From: Hymenobacter nitidus
GTDB lineage: Bacteria > Bacteroidota > Bacteroidia > Cytophagales > Hymenobacteraceae
Length of the DNA stretch: 64,000 nt
Assembly (NCBI RefSeq): GCF_020447315.1
Contig: NZ_JAJADQ010000004.1
Coordinates: forward strand, 62,001-126,000
Direction: 5' to 3'
The notes beneath the pieces were generated by a model. That model was not told where the DNA came from. It saw only the letters and a program-made list of their open reading frames with translations, and ran no database searches. Shown here in pieces: positions 36,005-43,151 of the stretch. Position 1 is the first letter of the stretch, and every line of letters starts with the position of its first letter. The position numbers and the translations under genes were made by a program.

Positions 36005-36134
36005 GTATACAGGGGTATTACCCAACTCAATCAGCGCGGGCTAGGAGCTAGTCCGCTGACGTTCAACAACGACAGGGCTCCCCGAAGGGTTCGGCCAAAT
36101 CGTATGGGCTGGTTTGCTACAGGGGGTAAGACAC

Positions 36135-36165
36135 AAAAAAAGCCTGCGGGTTGCAGGCTTTTTTT
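36135..36165. terminator. Terminator between the YciF gene and the efflux operon
   Basis: Stem AAAAAAAGCCTGC/GCAGGCTTTTTTT (36135-36147 with 36153-36165) with loop GGGTT and T-runs on both strands. It ends the minus-strand YciF-like gene 18 nt after its stop. Confidence 0.85.
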
Positions 36166-36182
36166 GGGGTAGACCGGGCCAC

Positions 36183-36677
36183 TTACATGGCTTTGGCGTT
36201 GATGTAGTTCTTAGCCAAGTTGTTGAGAAGCGTATCAGTAGCCTGCTCTTCCTGCAAAGTTTGGCGCAGCAGCTCAGCCGCCTGCGAATGCCCCAAGCGC
36301 TGGGCGTAGTGGGCAGCCGTACCGTAGCCGGCAATTTCGTAGTGCTCCACGCGCTGGGCGGCGGCAATCAGGGCGGCGTCTTTCACCTCGTCTGTGGCAT
36401 CTTCAGCAATGGTTTCCTTGCCTTCGGCTACCAGGCCCTGCATGGCTTTGCAGGTGTGGCCGTCCAGCTTCGCGTTTATACCGCGGCCAATCTGCTCGAG
36501 GCGGGCAATCTGGTTTTTGGTTTCCATCAGGTGGTTGTCGAAGGCCTGCTGCAGGCGCGGGTCGCGGGCTTCTTTGGCCATATCCGGCAGGGCCTTTACC
36601 AGCTGGCTTTCGGCGCTGTACAGATCTTTCAGTTGTTCTTCAAACAGGTCGTCGAGGCTTCTGAGTTTGTCAGACAT
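36183..36677 (-). CDS. YciE/YciF (DUF892) ferritin-like protein
   Basis: A 164-residue four-helix protein. The opening LRSLDDLFEEQLKDLYSAES, then HLMETKNQIARLEQI and AAQRVEHYEIAGYGTAAHYA, supply the Glu/His pairs of a ferritin-like dimetal site. Members are induced by stress in enterobacteria, but the biochemical role is not settled. Single gene with its own terminator; a manganese catalase is encoded elsewhere in the window. Confidence 0.92.
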   Translation of the reverse strand: MSDKLRSLDDLFEEQLKDLYSAESQLVKALPDMAKEARDPRLQQAFDNHLMETKNQIARLEQIGRGINAKLDGHTCKAMQGLVAEGKETIAEDATDEVKDAALIAAAQRVEHYEIAGYGTAAHYAQRLGHSQAAELLRQTLQEEQATDTLLNNLAKNYINAKAM

Positions 36678-36833
36678 AGCAAGTAGGGTAAGTAGGTTGT
36701 GGGAAATAGTACAGTCCTGCCAGGCAGGAGTACCACTTTACGCACGTCGAAGCAGCAGGTTTAGGCGTATCCTGCTAGTGTTGAGCTTGCTGTGGCCGGC
36801 ATCCGCCGGGGCATTTTGCCGTATTTTGCAGCT

Positions 36834-37196
36834 ATGAAAACGCCTAAAGAGCCCACCGAAGCGCACCGCAATTTTTTCCGGGACGTGCACGATGTCGTGC
36901 GCCTGATACCGCCGGGCCGCGTGACTACCTACGGCGCTATAGCGCACTATCTGGGGGCCCGGCACGGGGCCCGCATGGTGGGGTGGGCCATGATGGCCGC
37001 CCACCCGGCCGTGGGGCCCCAGGCTGTGCCCGCCTACCGGGTCGTCAACCGGCTGGGGCTACTCACAGGCCGGCAGCACTTCGCCACGCCCACCGCCATG
37101 CAGGAGTACCTCGAAGCCGAAGGCATCCGCGTAGTCGACGACCAGATTCAGGATTTCAAAACGCTGTTCTGGGACCCTAGCCAGGAGCTTAGCTAG
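36834..37196 (+). CDS. Alkyltransferase-like protein (ATL, MGMT family without catalytic Cys)
   Basis: A 120-residue protein with the DNA-binding domain of O6-alkylguanine-DNA alkyltransferases (FFRDVHDVVRLIPPGRVTTY, then GARMVGWAMMAAHP). The active-site PCHR is replaced by PAYR, so it cannot accept alkyl groups. ATL proteins bind alkylated bases and hand them to nucleotide excision repair. ATG 36834 is chosen over the GTG at 36792. Its last 4 nt overlap the convergent gene at 37193. Confidence 0.88.
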   Translation: MKTPKEPTEAHRNFFRDVHDVVRLIPPGRVTTYGAIAHYLGARHGARMVGWAMMAAHPAVGPQAVPAYRVVNRLGLLTGRQHFATPTAMQEYLEAEGIRVVDDQIQDFKTLFWDPSQELS

Positions 37197-38551
37197 CGGC
37201 GGCGCATTTTCTTGACGTAATACTCACCTTCCTTCACGGGCACGTATTCCAGCGCGGGCGTGTCGCCCTCGGCACGCGCCTTCAGCTCCACGTACGTCGT
37301 GGTGCCAAACATGGGAATAAACGAATAGCACCCCGATTCTGCATTCTGTAGGCACAGGTTAAGCTCGCGGGTTTTGTCAGTCCAGGGTATCAGCACGAAA
37401 TCGTTGGTGGGAAGCGTCTTCAGCTCCTGACCATTGAGCAGCACCGTGAGGGGCGCTTTGCTGCCGCCAGGACGGCGGTACACCACCACCAAAGCCGTGT
37501 CGCGCTGAGCCAATAGGTCGAAATAGTCGAAATCGGCTACCCGGCCCGTGGCCATATCCAGGGTGTATTCCTGCTGGTTGCCCTGCGTGGTAGCAGCCGC
37601 AATGGCTGCTCCGGCCAGTCCGCCAACTACGGCGGCCGTACTCATAGCGCCGGGGTCGGCAGCGGCCCAGCTCACGTAGGTGAAGTCGTTGCCGGCCCGC
37701 TTGAGGGGGTAAAAACGCTTCTGGCGCAGCACATACAGCTGCTCGCCATCCGAAAAGCCCCACACGTCGCGTAGCGGCTCCCGGCCCGTGGCGGTGGTCA
37801 GGTAGGCTTCCACTTCATCGGCTACGGGGCGGTTTGCAGAGGTAGTTTTCTCCACTACGAGGTTGGCAGCCTCCGTCGGTTTGTTGTTGCGAAAATCAAG
37901 AAAAGTGTGGTACACTCCTCTTGGGCGGGCCGCGGCCGTTAGAATAGGGTAGTCGTAGGCGGCAGGTTTGCGGCCCCCGCGGTAGCGCACCTGCTCACTG
38001 GTCAGGGGCGCGGCCAGGCTCAGGCGCGGTGCCCAGTCGAGGACGTTGAGCTGGGTGCAGGCTCGCTGCAAACAAGCCACAATATTGTCGTCGTGGCGCC
38101 CCGTGGTTTCAAGACCTTTGCTTTCTTCCTGCTCGATGTAGCGCTGCACCACGTAGTAGTTGCCGTCGGGCTGCTGATACACGAAGTCGATGTCCACATC
38201 GGCCGTAGCTTTTTCCGACGTGGCTTTGGTGTGCTCGCCAATGCGCAGTGCATGCACGCGCATCAGTACCGGGCGGCTGCCGGGCCGGGCTGGCAGCTGC
38301 ACCTGCATCCAGCCCCCGAGGCCTTCGCGCACCCCTCCGCTTAAGTTGGCCGGCACGCGGATGTTGCCCATGCCGCGCTGCACCCACCCGATTGTTTGCT
38401 GCTGAGGCCGTAAATCCAGCACCTCCGCAATGTGGAAAGTTGGATTCGCCACCACCAGTTTTTGCTCCTGCAGACTCACCTGGTAAATAGGTGTTTGAGC
38501 GTAGGCGCCACTCACGGCGAAGAGCAAAAATAGAAGAGTGCGGAGTTTCAA
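37193..38551 (-). CDS. Hypothetical exported protein
   Basis: About 452 residues. TTG 38551 gives an ideal signal peptide (LKLRTLLFLLFAVSGAYAQ); ATG 38617 gives a longer, less plausible one. The mature region contains IYQVSLQEQKLVVANPTFHI near the start, a DVDIDFVYQQPDGNYYVVQR segment, a small Gly/Ala-rich hydrophobic stretch (AAVVGGLAGAAIAAATTQGN) around residue 310-330 and the ending YVPVKEGEYYVKKMRRR. I do not recognise the family. The Gly/Ala stretch could be membrane-interacting. It appears monocistronic. Confidence 0.75.
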   Translation of the reverse strand: MKLRTLLFLLFAVSGAYAQTPIYQVSLQEQKLVVANPTFHIAEVLDLRPQQQTIGWVQRGMGNIRVPANLSGGVREGLGGWMQVQLPARPGSRPVLMRVHALRIGEHTKATSEKATADVDIDFVYQQPDGNYYVVQRYIEQEESKGLETTGRHDDNIVACLQRACTQLNVLDWAPRLSLAAPLTSEQVRYRGGRKPAAYDYPILTAAARPRGVYHTFLDFRNNKPTEAANLVVEKTTSANRPVADEVEAYLTTATGREPLRDVWGFSDGEQLYVLRQKRFYPLKRAGNDFTYVSWAAADPGAMSTAAVVGGLAGAAIAAATTQGNQQEYTLDMATGRVADFDYFDLLAQRDTALVVVYRRPGGSKAPLTVLLNGQELKTLPTNDFVLIPWTDKTRELNLCLQNAESGCYSFIPMFGTTTYVELKARAEGDTPALEYVPVKEGEYYVKKMRRR

Positions 38552-38670
38552 AGCAGTAGCGGAAAAAGGAAAAGTAAAGCTGTTGCCCGGCGTTAGGCAG
38601 GCGTTTTGCTCAACCATAAAGTACGTTGGCTGCCGCGCCAGAGCAAGTTGCGCGTGGTGGTTGAACAGCA

Positions 38671-38699
38671 TAAAAGCCACCAGAAACGGGTGGCTTTTA
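38671..38699. terminator. Terminator closing the 7TM-kinase operon
   Basis: Perfect 11-bp stem TAAAAGCCACC/GGTGGCTTTTA (38671-38681 with 38689-38699) lies 27 nt after the stop of the response regulator gene. The T-tract on the minus strand is short (TTTTA). Confidence 0.65.
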
Positions 38700-38726
38700 C
38701 TGCAGCGTTGAAAAGCAAAGGGGTGG

Positions 38727-39137
38727 TTAGAGTACGGCCAGCTTGGGACGGGCGCTGGCATAGCCGGCGGCAGCCAGAATGGCGCCCCGCACTTCCTCCG
38801 GATTGGCATTTTTCAGCAGGTAGCCGTGGGCTCCTTCCGTGTGCAGGCTGTCAATCAGCTCGGGCTCGTCGTGCATGGAAATAATCACGACCCGAATCTG
38901 GGGGTACTGGGCGCGCATCAGGCGCACCGTCTGCAGGCCATCTAGGGTGGGCATTTGCAGGTCCATCAGGACTACATCGGGCCGAATGCCTTGGTCGAGG
39001 TGCTCGAGAAGCTCCTGGCCGTCACCGGCTTCGAAAAGAACTTCCATATCGGGGAAGCCGCTGATGAGGGCGCGTAAACCTTTGCGAAATAGGATGTGGT
39101 CGTCTACTACGGCTAAACGGATAGTAGGTGTGCTCAT
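38727..39137 (-). CDS. Single-domain response regulator (receiver only)
   Basis: A 136-residue receiver domain of the NarL/FixJ type. LAVVDDHILFRKG holds the acidic pocket, LMDLQMPTLDG the phosphoacceptor Asp59, IISMHDEPEL the switch Ser, and GYLLKNA the conserved Lys. The protein ends 12 residues after the domain and there is no downstream remnant of a helix-turn-helix before the hairpin, so it is not a truncation. ATG 39137 overlaps the kinase stop as ATGA. Without an output domain it probably acts by protein contact or as a phosphate sink. Confidence 0.9.
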   Translation of the reverse strand: MSTPTIRLAVVDDHILFRKGLRALISGFPDMEVLFEAGDGQELLEHLDQGIRPDVVLMDLQMPTLDGLQTVRLMRAQYPQIRVVIISMHDEPELIDSLHTEGAHGYLLKNANPEEVRGAILAAAGYASARPKLAVL

Positions 39138-39949
39138 ATAGAGGTAGTTAGGGCGGGCTTTTGATCGGCCGGAAGATACGGAATAGGGAAGGAAATCCAA
39201 ACTTTACTGCCCGCGCCGGGGGCCGAGTCGTGGCGCAGCGTGCCCTGCAGCACGGCTACCCGGCTGCGTAAGTTGGTGAGCCCAAGACCGGTGCGAATAC
39301 CGGGCGCCGGGGGAATGTCGCCGGCGGCGGGGTCGAAGCCGATGCCGTTGTCACGGTATTGGAGCGAGAGGTAGTCGGGGCCAAAATCGACGCTGACCTC
39401 AATGGTTTCGGCGTGGGCGTGGCGCAGGCCATTGCCCAGCAACTCCTGCACCACCCGAAAAACAATCAGCTCCCGCTTGGGGTCGAGGCGGCGGGGCTGG
39501 CCGCGCTGCTCAATAATTACGTGGGTAGGCCCATCGGCGGGCACCGTGCGGGCCAGGGCATCGAGGGCAAAGGGCAGGCCGAATTTTTGGAGGGCGGCGG
39601 GCAGTAGGTTGCGCGAAATGCGGCGTACTTCGCCAATGGCCTGGTCGAGCAGGGCCGTAGCTTCTTCCGTTAAGTTGGGCTGGCCCAGGGTGCTCAGGTG
39701 CAGCTTGGCAATAGCCAGGGTGGTGCCTACGCCGTCGTGCAGGTCGGCGGCAATGCGGCGGCGCTCCTCCTCCTGGGCCAGCAGGGCGGCTTCCAAGGCC
39801 TGCTGCTGGGACGCGTCGCGCACTTGGCGCAGCTGCTCCTGCTGGCGCAGCAGCCGCCGCTGGTAGCGCAGCACGAATCCCACAATGCCCAGCGCCAGCA
39901 GGAGCAGCACTGGCGTGGCCAGCATCACCGGAAGCAGCCAGGTGTTCAT
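39134..39949 (-). CDS. Sensor histidine kinase, HisKA_3 (LiaS/NarX) type
   Basis: A 271-residue kinase. It has one N-terminal membrane helix (5-28) and almost no extracytoplasmic part, a coiled coil (30-65), the HisKA_3 motif EERRRIAADLHDGVGTTLAI with His71, and an ATPase domain with GNGLRHAHAE, YRDNGIGFDP and GLGLTNLRSR. Lacking a sensor domain, it probably reads its signal from a membrane partner; the three seven-helix proteins encoded upstream are obvious candidates. It overlaps genes on both sides by 4 nt, indicating tight co-expression. Confidence 0.92.
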   Translation of the reverse strand: MNTWLLPVMLATPVLLLLALGIVGFVLRYQRRLLRQQEQLRQVRDASQQQALEAALLAQEEERRRIAADLHDGVGTTLAIAKLHLSTLGQPNLTEEATALLDQAIGEVRRISRNLLPAALQKFGLPFALDALARTVPADGPTHVIIEQRGQPRRLDPKRELIVFRVVQELLGNGLRHAHAETIEVSVDFGPDYLSLQYRDNGIGFDPAAGDIPPAPGIRTGLGLTNLRSRVAVLQGTLRHDSAPGAGSKVWISFPIPYLPADQKPALTTSI

Positions 39950-40635
39950 GAGGACGATTGGGAAGGCAGCGCGCGGCCCGCGTACCAGAAGGCCAGCGCG
40001 AACAGCACGTATTGAATCAGGTTAACCATAGCATTCAACGTATAAATCACCTGATGGCTCGCATAATCGGCGGGGGCAGAAAGTTTATTGACGAACACAT
40101 ACAGCAACACGGTACCCGAAAAATACAAAACTACCGCGGTACTTACCAAAAAAAGTGGGTCCTGCTCGAGGTGGGTGACGTGCAGCTCATTCAGCAGCTG
40201 CTCGAAATACAGGAGCGCCAGGCCAATAAGCAAGGCGCTTTGCAGTACGTGGGTGTAGGAGTTCACTTGGTGCAGGCCTTCCCAGTAGAGAGAGTCGGCC
40301 AGCGCAAAAAGGGTGAAGCCAACAGCCAACACCTTAATAAACACACGGATATGCTTGGAAGAAAGGGTGAGGTAATAGACGCGGAAAAACAGCAGAGTTT
40401 GTACCAGCGTGAACAGGTGCCAGAGGGCATTACTCCACGTCGGCCAGTAGAGATTAATCAGGCTGGAGACGACTAAAATAAGTTCGGTAAAAACCAGGTA
40501 GCCGGTCATGAGCCGCAGCGTTTTGGGCAGGCGCGGCCATTTCCAGAACGCCAGGCCCAACGGAATCAGCACCACCATGCTGGCCGCGTGCTCCAGATAT
40601 TCGCAGAGGGTAAGAAGCCACGAAGGAATCTGCAT
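39946..40635 (-). CDS. Seven-helix membrane protein A of the kinase operon
   Basis: A 229-residue integral membrane protein with seven hydrophobic segments, near residues 13-32, 43-65, 70-90, 97-118, 126-148, 158-183 and 195-218. The loop between helices 5 and 6 holds YFEQLLNELHVTHLEQDPLF, a block shared with proteins B and C. I know no function. Its stop overlaps the kinase start (ATGA), so it is the direct partner candidate for that kinase. Confidence 0.85.
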   Translation of the reverse strand: MQIPSWLLTLCEYLEHAASMVVLIPLGLAFWKWPRLPKTLRLMTGYLVFTELILVVSSLINLYWPTWSNALWHLFTLVQTLLFFRVYYLTLSSKHIRVFIKVLAVGFTLFALADSLYWEGLHQVNSYTHVLQSALLIGLALLYFEQLLNELHVTHLEQDPLFLVSTAVVLYFSGTVLLYVFVNKLSAPADYASHQVIYTLNAMVNLIQYVLFALAFWYAGRALPSQSSS

Positions 40636-40794
40636 GCAAGGCGTGGCGAGAGTAGAGCGGGAAAAGAAGATCTAGGCGGAAGAAAAATACAAAATAATAT
40701 TCCAGTTAGGCAATTGCCGGGCTGGGGCCGGCCGGAATAATAGTCGGCTTTGCAGTCAGTGTCCTGCTTGGCTGGCTTTGCGGGCCGTTGCTGC

Positions 40795-41517
40795 TCAGGC
40801 TTTCAGATACTGCTGGCTCTCTGAGTCGTTGGGTTGTTCGGGCTTGCGGTAGCCGTGCCAGAGCGCAATAGAATAAAAGCAGTTGAGGGTAATCAGCAGC
40901 ACAAACTGAATGATGTACATAATCCAGATCAGGTCGGGCTGGGGCTGCAGGGGCTTTTCCAGCACAAACACCATCAGCGTGCCGGCATAATATAGAATGG
41001 TGCCCACGCTTACCATAAACATCGGGTCCTGGCCCAGGTCGATGTTGCGCAGCTCCCGCAGCGTCTGCTCGAAATAAGCCACGGCCGCGCCGATAAGCAG
41101 CACGCTTTGCACGACGTGGGTCAGCGTATCATGGCCTTGGCTAAAGCTGTTGATACCAAACGCTTCCAGCAGGTAGGTAAGCAAAAATACCCCGGTAGTC
41201 CCGAGCAAGATCAGCTGGGTGCGCGCCGAGTGAAAGGCGTGATAATAGGCCCAAGTCAGAAACAGTGTTTCGGTGACGGTAGCCAGCTGCAGGAAAATGA
41301 TGTTGTTGTGCCACACGTGCCGTCCTACTTCGGCCAGCACTCCATTGAAAAGGCAGCCGGAAATCAGGATGAGCCACACTAAGGGGCGGTACACCGGCTG
41401 CAACCGGGGCCAGCGCCACACTCCAATGCCCAGGGGCACCACGTAAGTAAGCAGGGCAACATTGTTGAACTGCCGGGCGAAAATCACGAGCTGCTCACTG
41501 GTAATACTGGGGAGCAT
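40795..41517 (-). CDS. Seven-helix membrane protein B, paralog of A and C
   Basis: A 240-residue protein with the same seven-helix plan. It carries YFEQTLRELRNIDLGQDPMF and YYAGTLMVFVLEK, closely like protein C (YFEQILHELRNIRLERDPMF, YYSGTLMVFVLED). ATG 41517 (MLPSITSEQLVIFARQFNNV) is chosen because proteins A and C start at the same distance from helix 1; the frame from 41664 adds a Pro-rich, unlikely N-terminus. It is separated from C by 152 nt that contain a promoter-like sequence and from A by 159 nt. Confidence 0.85.
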   Translation of the reverse strand: MLPSITSEQLVIFARQFNNVALLTYVVPLGIGVWRWPRLQPVYRPLVWLILISGCLFNGVLAEVGRHVWHNNIIFLQLATVTETLFLTWAYYHAFHSARTQLILLGTTGVFLLTYLLEAFGINSFSQGHDTLTHVVQSVLLIGAAVAYFEQTLRELRNIDLGQDPMFMVSVGTILYYAGTLMVFVLEKPLQPQPDLIWIMYIIQFVLLITLNCFYSIALWHGYRKPEQPNDSESQQYLKA

Positions 41518-41588
41518 ACGCGCACGGCAAGAAGAGGCAATAGGACACTGGAGCGGCGGTGGCAGCGGAATAGGCGGCTGACTATTGC

Positions 41589-41619
41589 GAAAGATAAGAG
41601 CTTTGACGGGTATTGACAA
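41589..41619 (-). promoter_or_regulatory. Possible internal promoter for protein B
   Basis: On the minus strand TTG (41619-41617), a 20-nt spacer and TATCTTTC (41596-41589) match the Bacteroidota promoter consensus except for the last base. It may raise expression of B, A, kinase and regulator relative to the first two genes. Confidence 0.4.
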
Positions 41620-41669
41620 CCCCGCTGCCACATACGGAACCGTGCGTGGGCTGGCACCAGGCAAGCTGG

Positions 41670-42368
41670 TCAGAAGCTGCGGTTGAACTGTTCTTCTGTT
41701 CGGCGGGCGGCATGATGCAAGGCCCAGGCAACCAATACGGTAAAGATAATGGAGAGAACTGCCTGAATGATGTACATCATCCAGATTTGGCTGTTCTGAT
41801 GCTGCTTTTGCATGGAGTCTTCCAACACAAATACCATCAGCGTGCCGGAATAATAAAGCGTTACGCCCACACTCACCAGAAACATTGGGTCACGTTCCAG
41901 CCGAATATTGCGCAGCTCATGCAGGATCTGCTCGAAGTAGGCTAATGCTGCCCCCACAAGTAGCATGCTCTGGGTTAGGCGAGTATAGGTTTGCTCGCCG
42001 GAGAATTCATTCAGGACCAGCTCGGCTACTGCTACCAGGATAAACACGGCCCCGGCGCCAAGCAATAGCTGTCGGGCGCGCGGCATATGAAACGCCTGAT
42101 AGTAAGCCCAACCCAGAAACAGCGTTTCCGTCCAGGTGATGCAGTAGAGAAAGACGATATTGGTATTCCAAAGGCGCCGCCCAGTCTCCGACAACAGATT
42201 GAGCGCCAGAGTAATGAGCAGCGCAGTCAGGATGAGCTTGCGGGAGGAAGGCGAAAGCAGCGGCCAACGCCGGATACAAACCAGAACTGGTACGATAAAA
42301 GCGAAAACAGCCAACAGATTGAGCTGTTTTGCTATACTAACCAGTACGGTACTATCCAGCGTTGGCAT
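41670..42368 (-). CDS. Seven-helix membrane protein C, paralog of A and B
   Basis: A 232-residue protein with seven predicted helices (first near 18-32, last near 200-220). Key words are TETLFLGWAYYQAFHMPRAR after helix 3 and the YFEQ...DPMF...YYSGTLMVFVLE region before helix 7, nearly matching protein B. No extracellular domain is present, so any ligand would bind among the helices. The gene starts 17 nt after the small Cys-tailed gene and is certainly co-transcribed with it. Confidence 0.85.
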   Translation of the reverse strand: MPTLDSTVLVSIAKQLNLLAVFAFIVPVLVCIRRWPLLSPSSRKLILTALLITLALNLLSETGRRLWNTNIVFLYCITWTETLFLGWAYYQAFHMPRARQLLLGAGAVFILVAVAELVLNEFSGEQTYTRLTQSMLLVGAALAYFEQILHELRNIRLERDPMFLVSVGVTLYYSGTLMVFVLEDSMQKQHQNSQIWMMYIIQAVLSIIFTVLVAWALHHAARRTEEQFNRSF

Positions 42369-42385
42369 GCATATGGGTTTTAAGG

Positions 42386-42715
42386 TTAAGCGTTCAGCGG
42401 ACTAGATGAGTCGCAGCAGTTGGGGCAGCGCGGGCCCGAAGCCAGCATTATCCGCTCGTACATATCATTCTGATCTGCTTTGACGCCCACCAGCACCAGA
42501 GTGGGATTTCCCGATTCGTCGATACCGTTATAGATGCGCAGTCCCATGAAGTCGTCGCCGCAGTCGTCCATCAGGGCCTTAAGCTTTAACGCACCGAAGA
42601 ACTGGGCATTGTACACGGGCTTGGTATCGTCCGGGCATTCCCGGTAGTTGTGCGTCATGCCTGCCGCGGTGGTTTGATTTACAATGGTGCCTTCGTTGCC
42701 GTCGAATGTGCTCAT
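42386..42715 (-). CDS. Small cytosolic protein with Cys-rich tail, first gene of the 7TM operon
   Basis: A 109-residue protein. MSTFDGNEGTIVNQTTAAGM opens it; GLRIYNGIDESGNPTLVLVG and the ending GPRCPNCCDSSSPLNA are the parts I recall from uncharacterised Bacteroidota proteins that often stand beside membrane proteins. The CPNCC tail could bind metal or act as a redox motif. No signal peptide or helix. The position as first gene behind a good promoter suggests a role in the same system. Confidence 0.8.
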   Translation of the reverse strand: MSTFDGNEGTIVNQTTAAGMTHNYRECPDDTKPVYNAQFFGALKLKALMDDCGDDFMGLRIYNGIDESGNPTLVLVGVKADQNDMYERIMLASGPRCPNCCDSSSPLNA

Positions 42716-42779
42716 GCCGGGAGTTGGTTAGGAGGTAATAAAGAAAATGTTGAACGAATTTACTCTGCTCTAGAACATT

Positions 42780-42809
42780 CAAATATAGGGCAAAGGCTAT
42801 CGGATGCAA
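42780..42809 (-). promoter_or_regulatory. Promoter of the 7TM-kinase operon
   Basis: On the minus strand TTG (42809-42807), a 19-nt spacer and TATATTTG (42787-42780) fit the Bacteroidota consensus exactly, with the same spacing as the tRNA promoter. The leader would be about 58 nt. Confidence 0.65.
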
Positions 42810-42845
42810 GCCGTCATTTTCTTTTCCTCCGGTTGCCAAGACGGG

Positions 42846-43151
42846 CTAAAACGGCAGCTGACCTGGCATACGGCCACTGCCCGAGCCGTTTTTGCCCGGC
42901 CCCGTGCTCCGGGTTGGCGGTAACTCATCTTCCTCGTCGGGCGCCGAGTCGTCCTCTTCTTCCAGGTTTTCGAACACTCGCTCAATGGCCGATTCTGCGT
43001 TGCGTAGCTTTTGCTTGCACAGCCGGATCAGCTCGGCGGAGCGCTGCACCCGGGCCGTGAGGTCGTCCACGTCGACGGTATCGGTTTCGAGGGCCCGCAG
43101 AATGGTCTCCAGCTCTTCGATGGCTTGGCGGTAGGTGGTATTGTTGGTCAT
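42846..43151 (-). CDS. xseB: Exodeoxyribonuclease VII small subunit
   Basis: A 101-residue protein. Residues 1-65 (YRQAIEELETILRALETDTV, then DLTARVQRSAELIRLCKQKL) are the XseB helical hairpin. The remaining 35 residues form an acidic, Gly/Ser-rich tail (EEEDDSAPDEEDELPP) not present in the short E. coli protein. It binds the large subunit to form the single-strand-specific exonuclease. Its start overlaps the xseA stop by 4 nt. Confidence 0.92.
   Translation of the reverse strand: MTNNTTYRQAIEELETILRALETDTVDVDDLTARVQRSAELIRLCKQKLRNAESAIERVFENLEEEDDSAPDEEDELPPTRSTGPGKNGSGSGRMPGQLPF

Noticed and set aside
38727..39137. Response regulator truncated by a frameshift
   Set aside because: Only 27 nt separate the stop from the hairpin, and no HTH-like remnant is found in any frame there.
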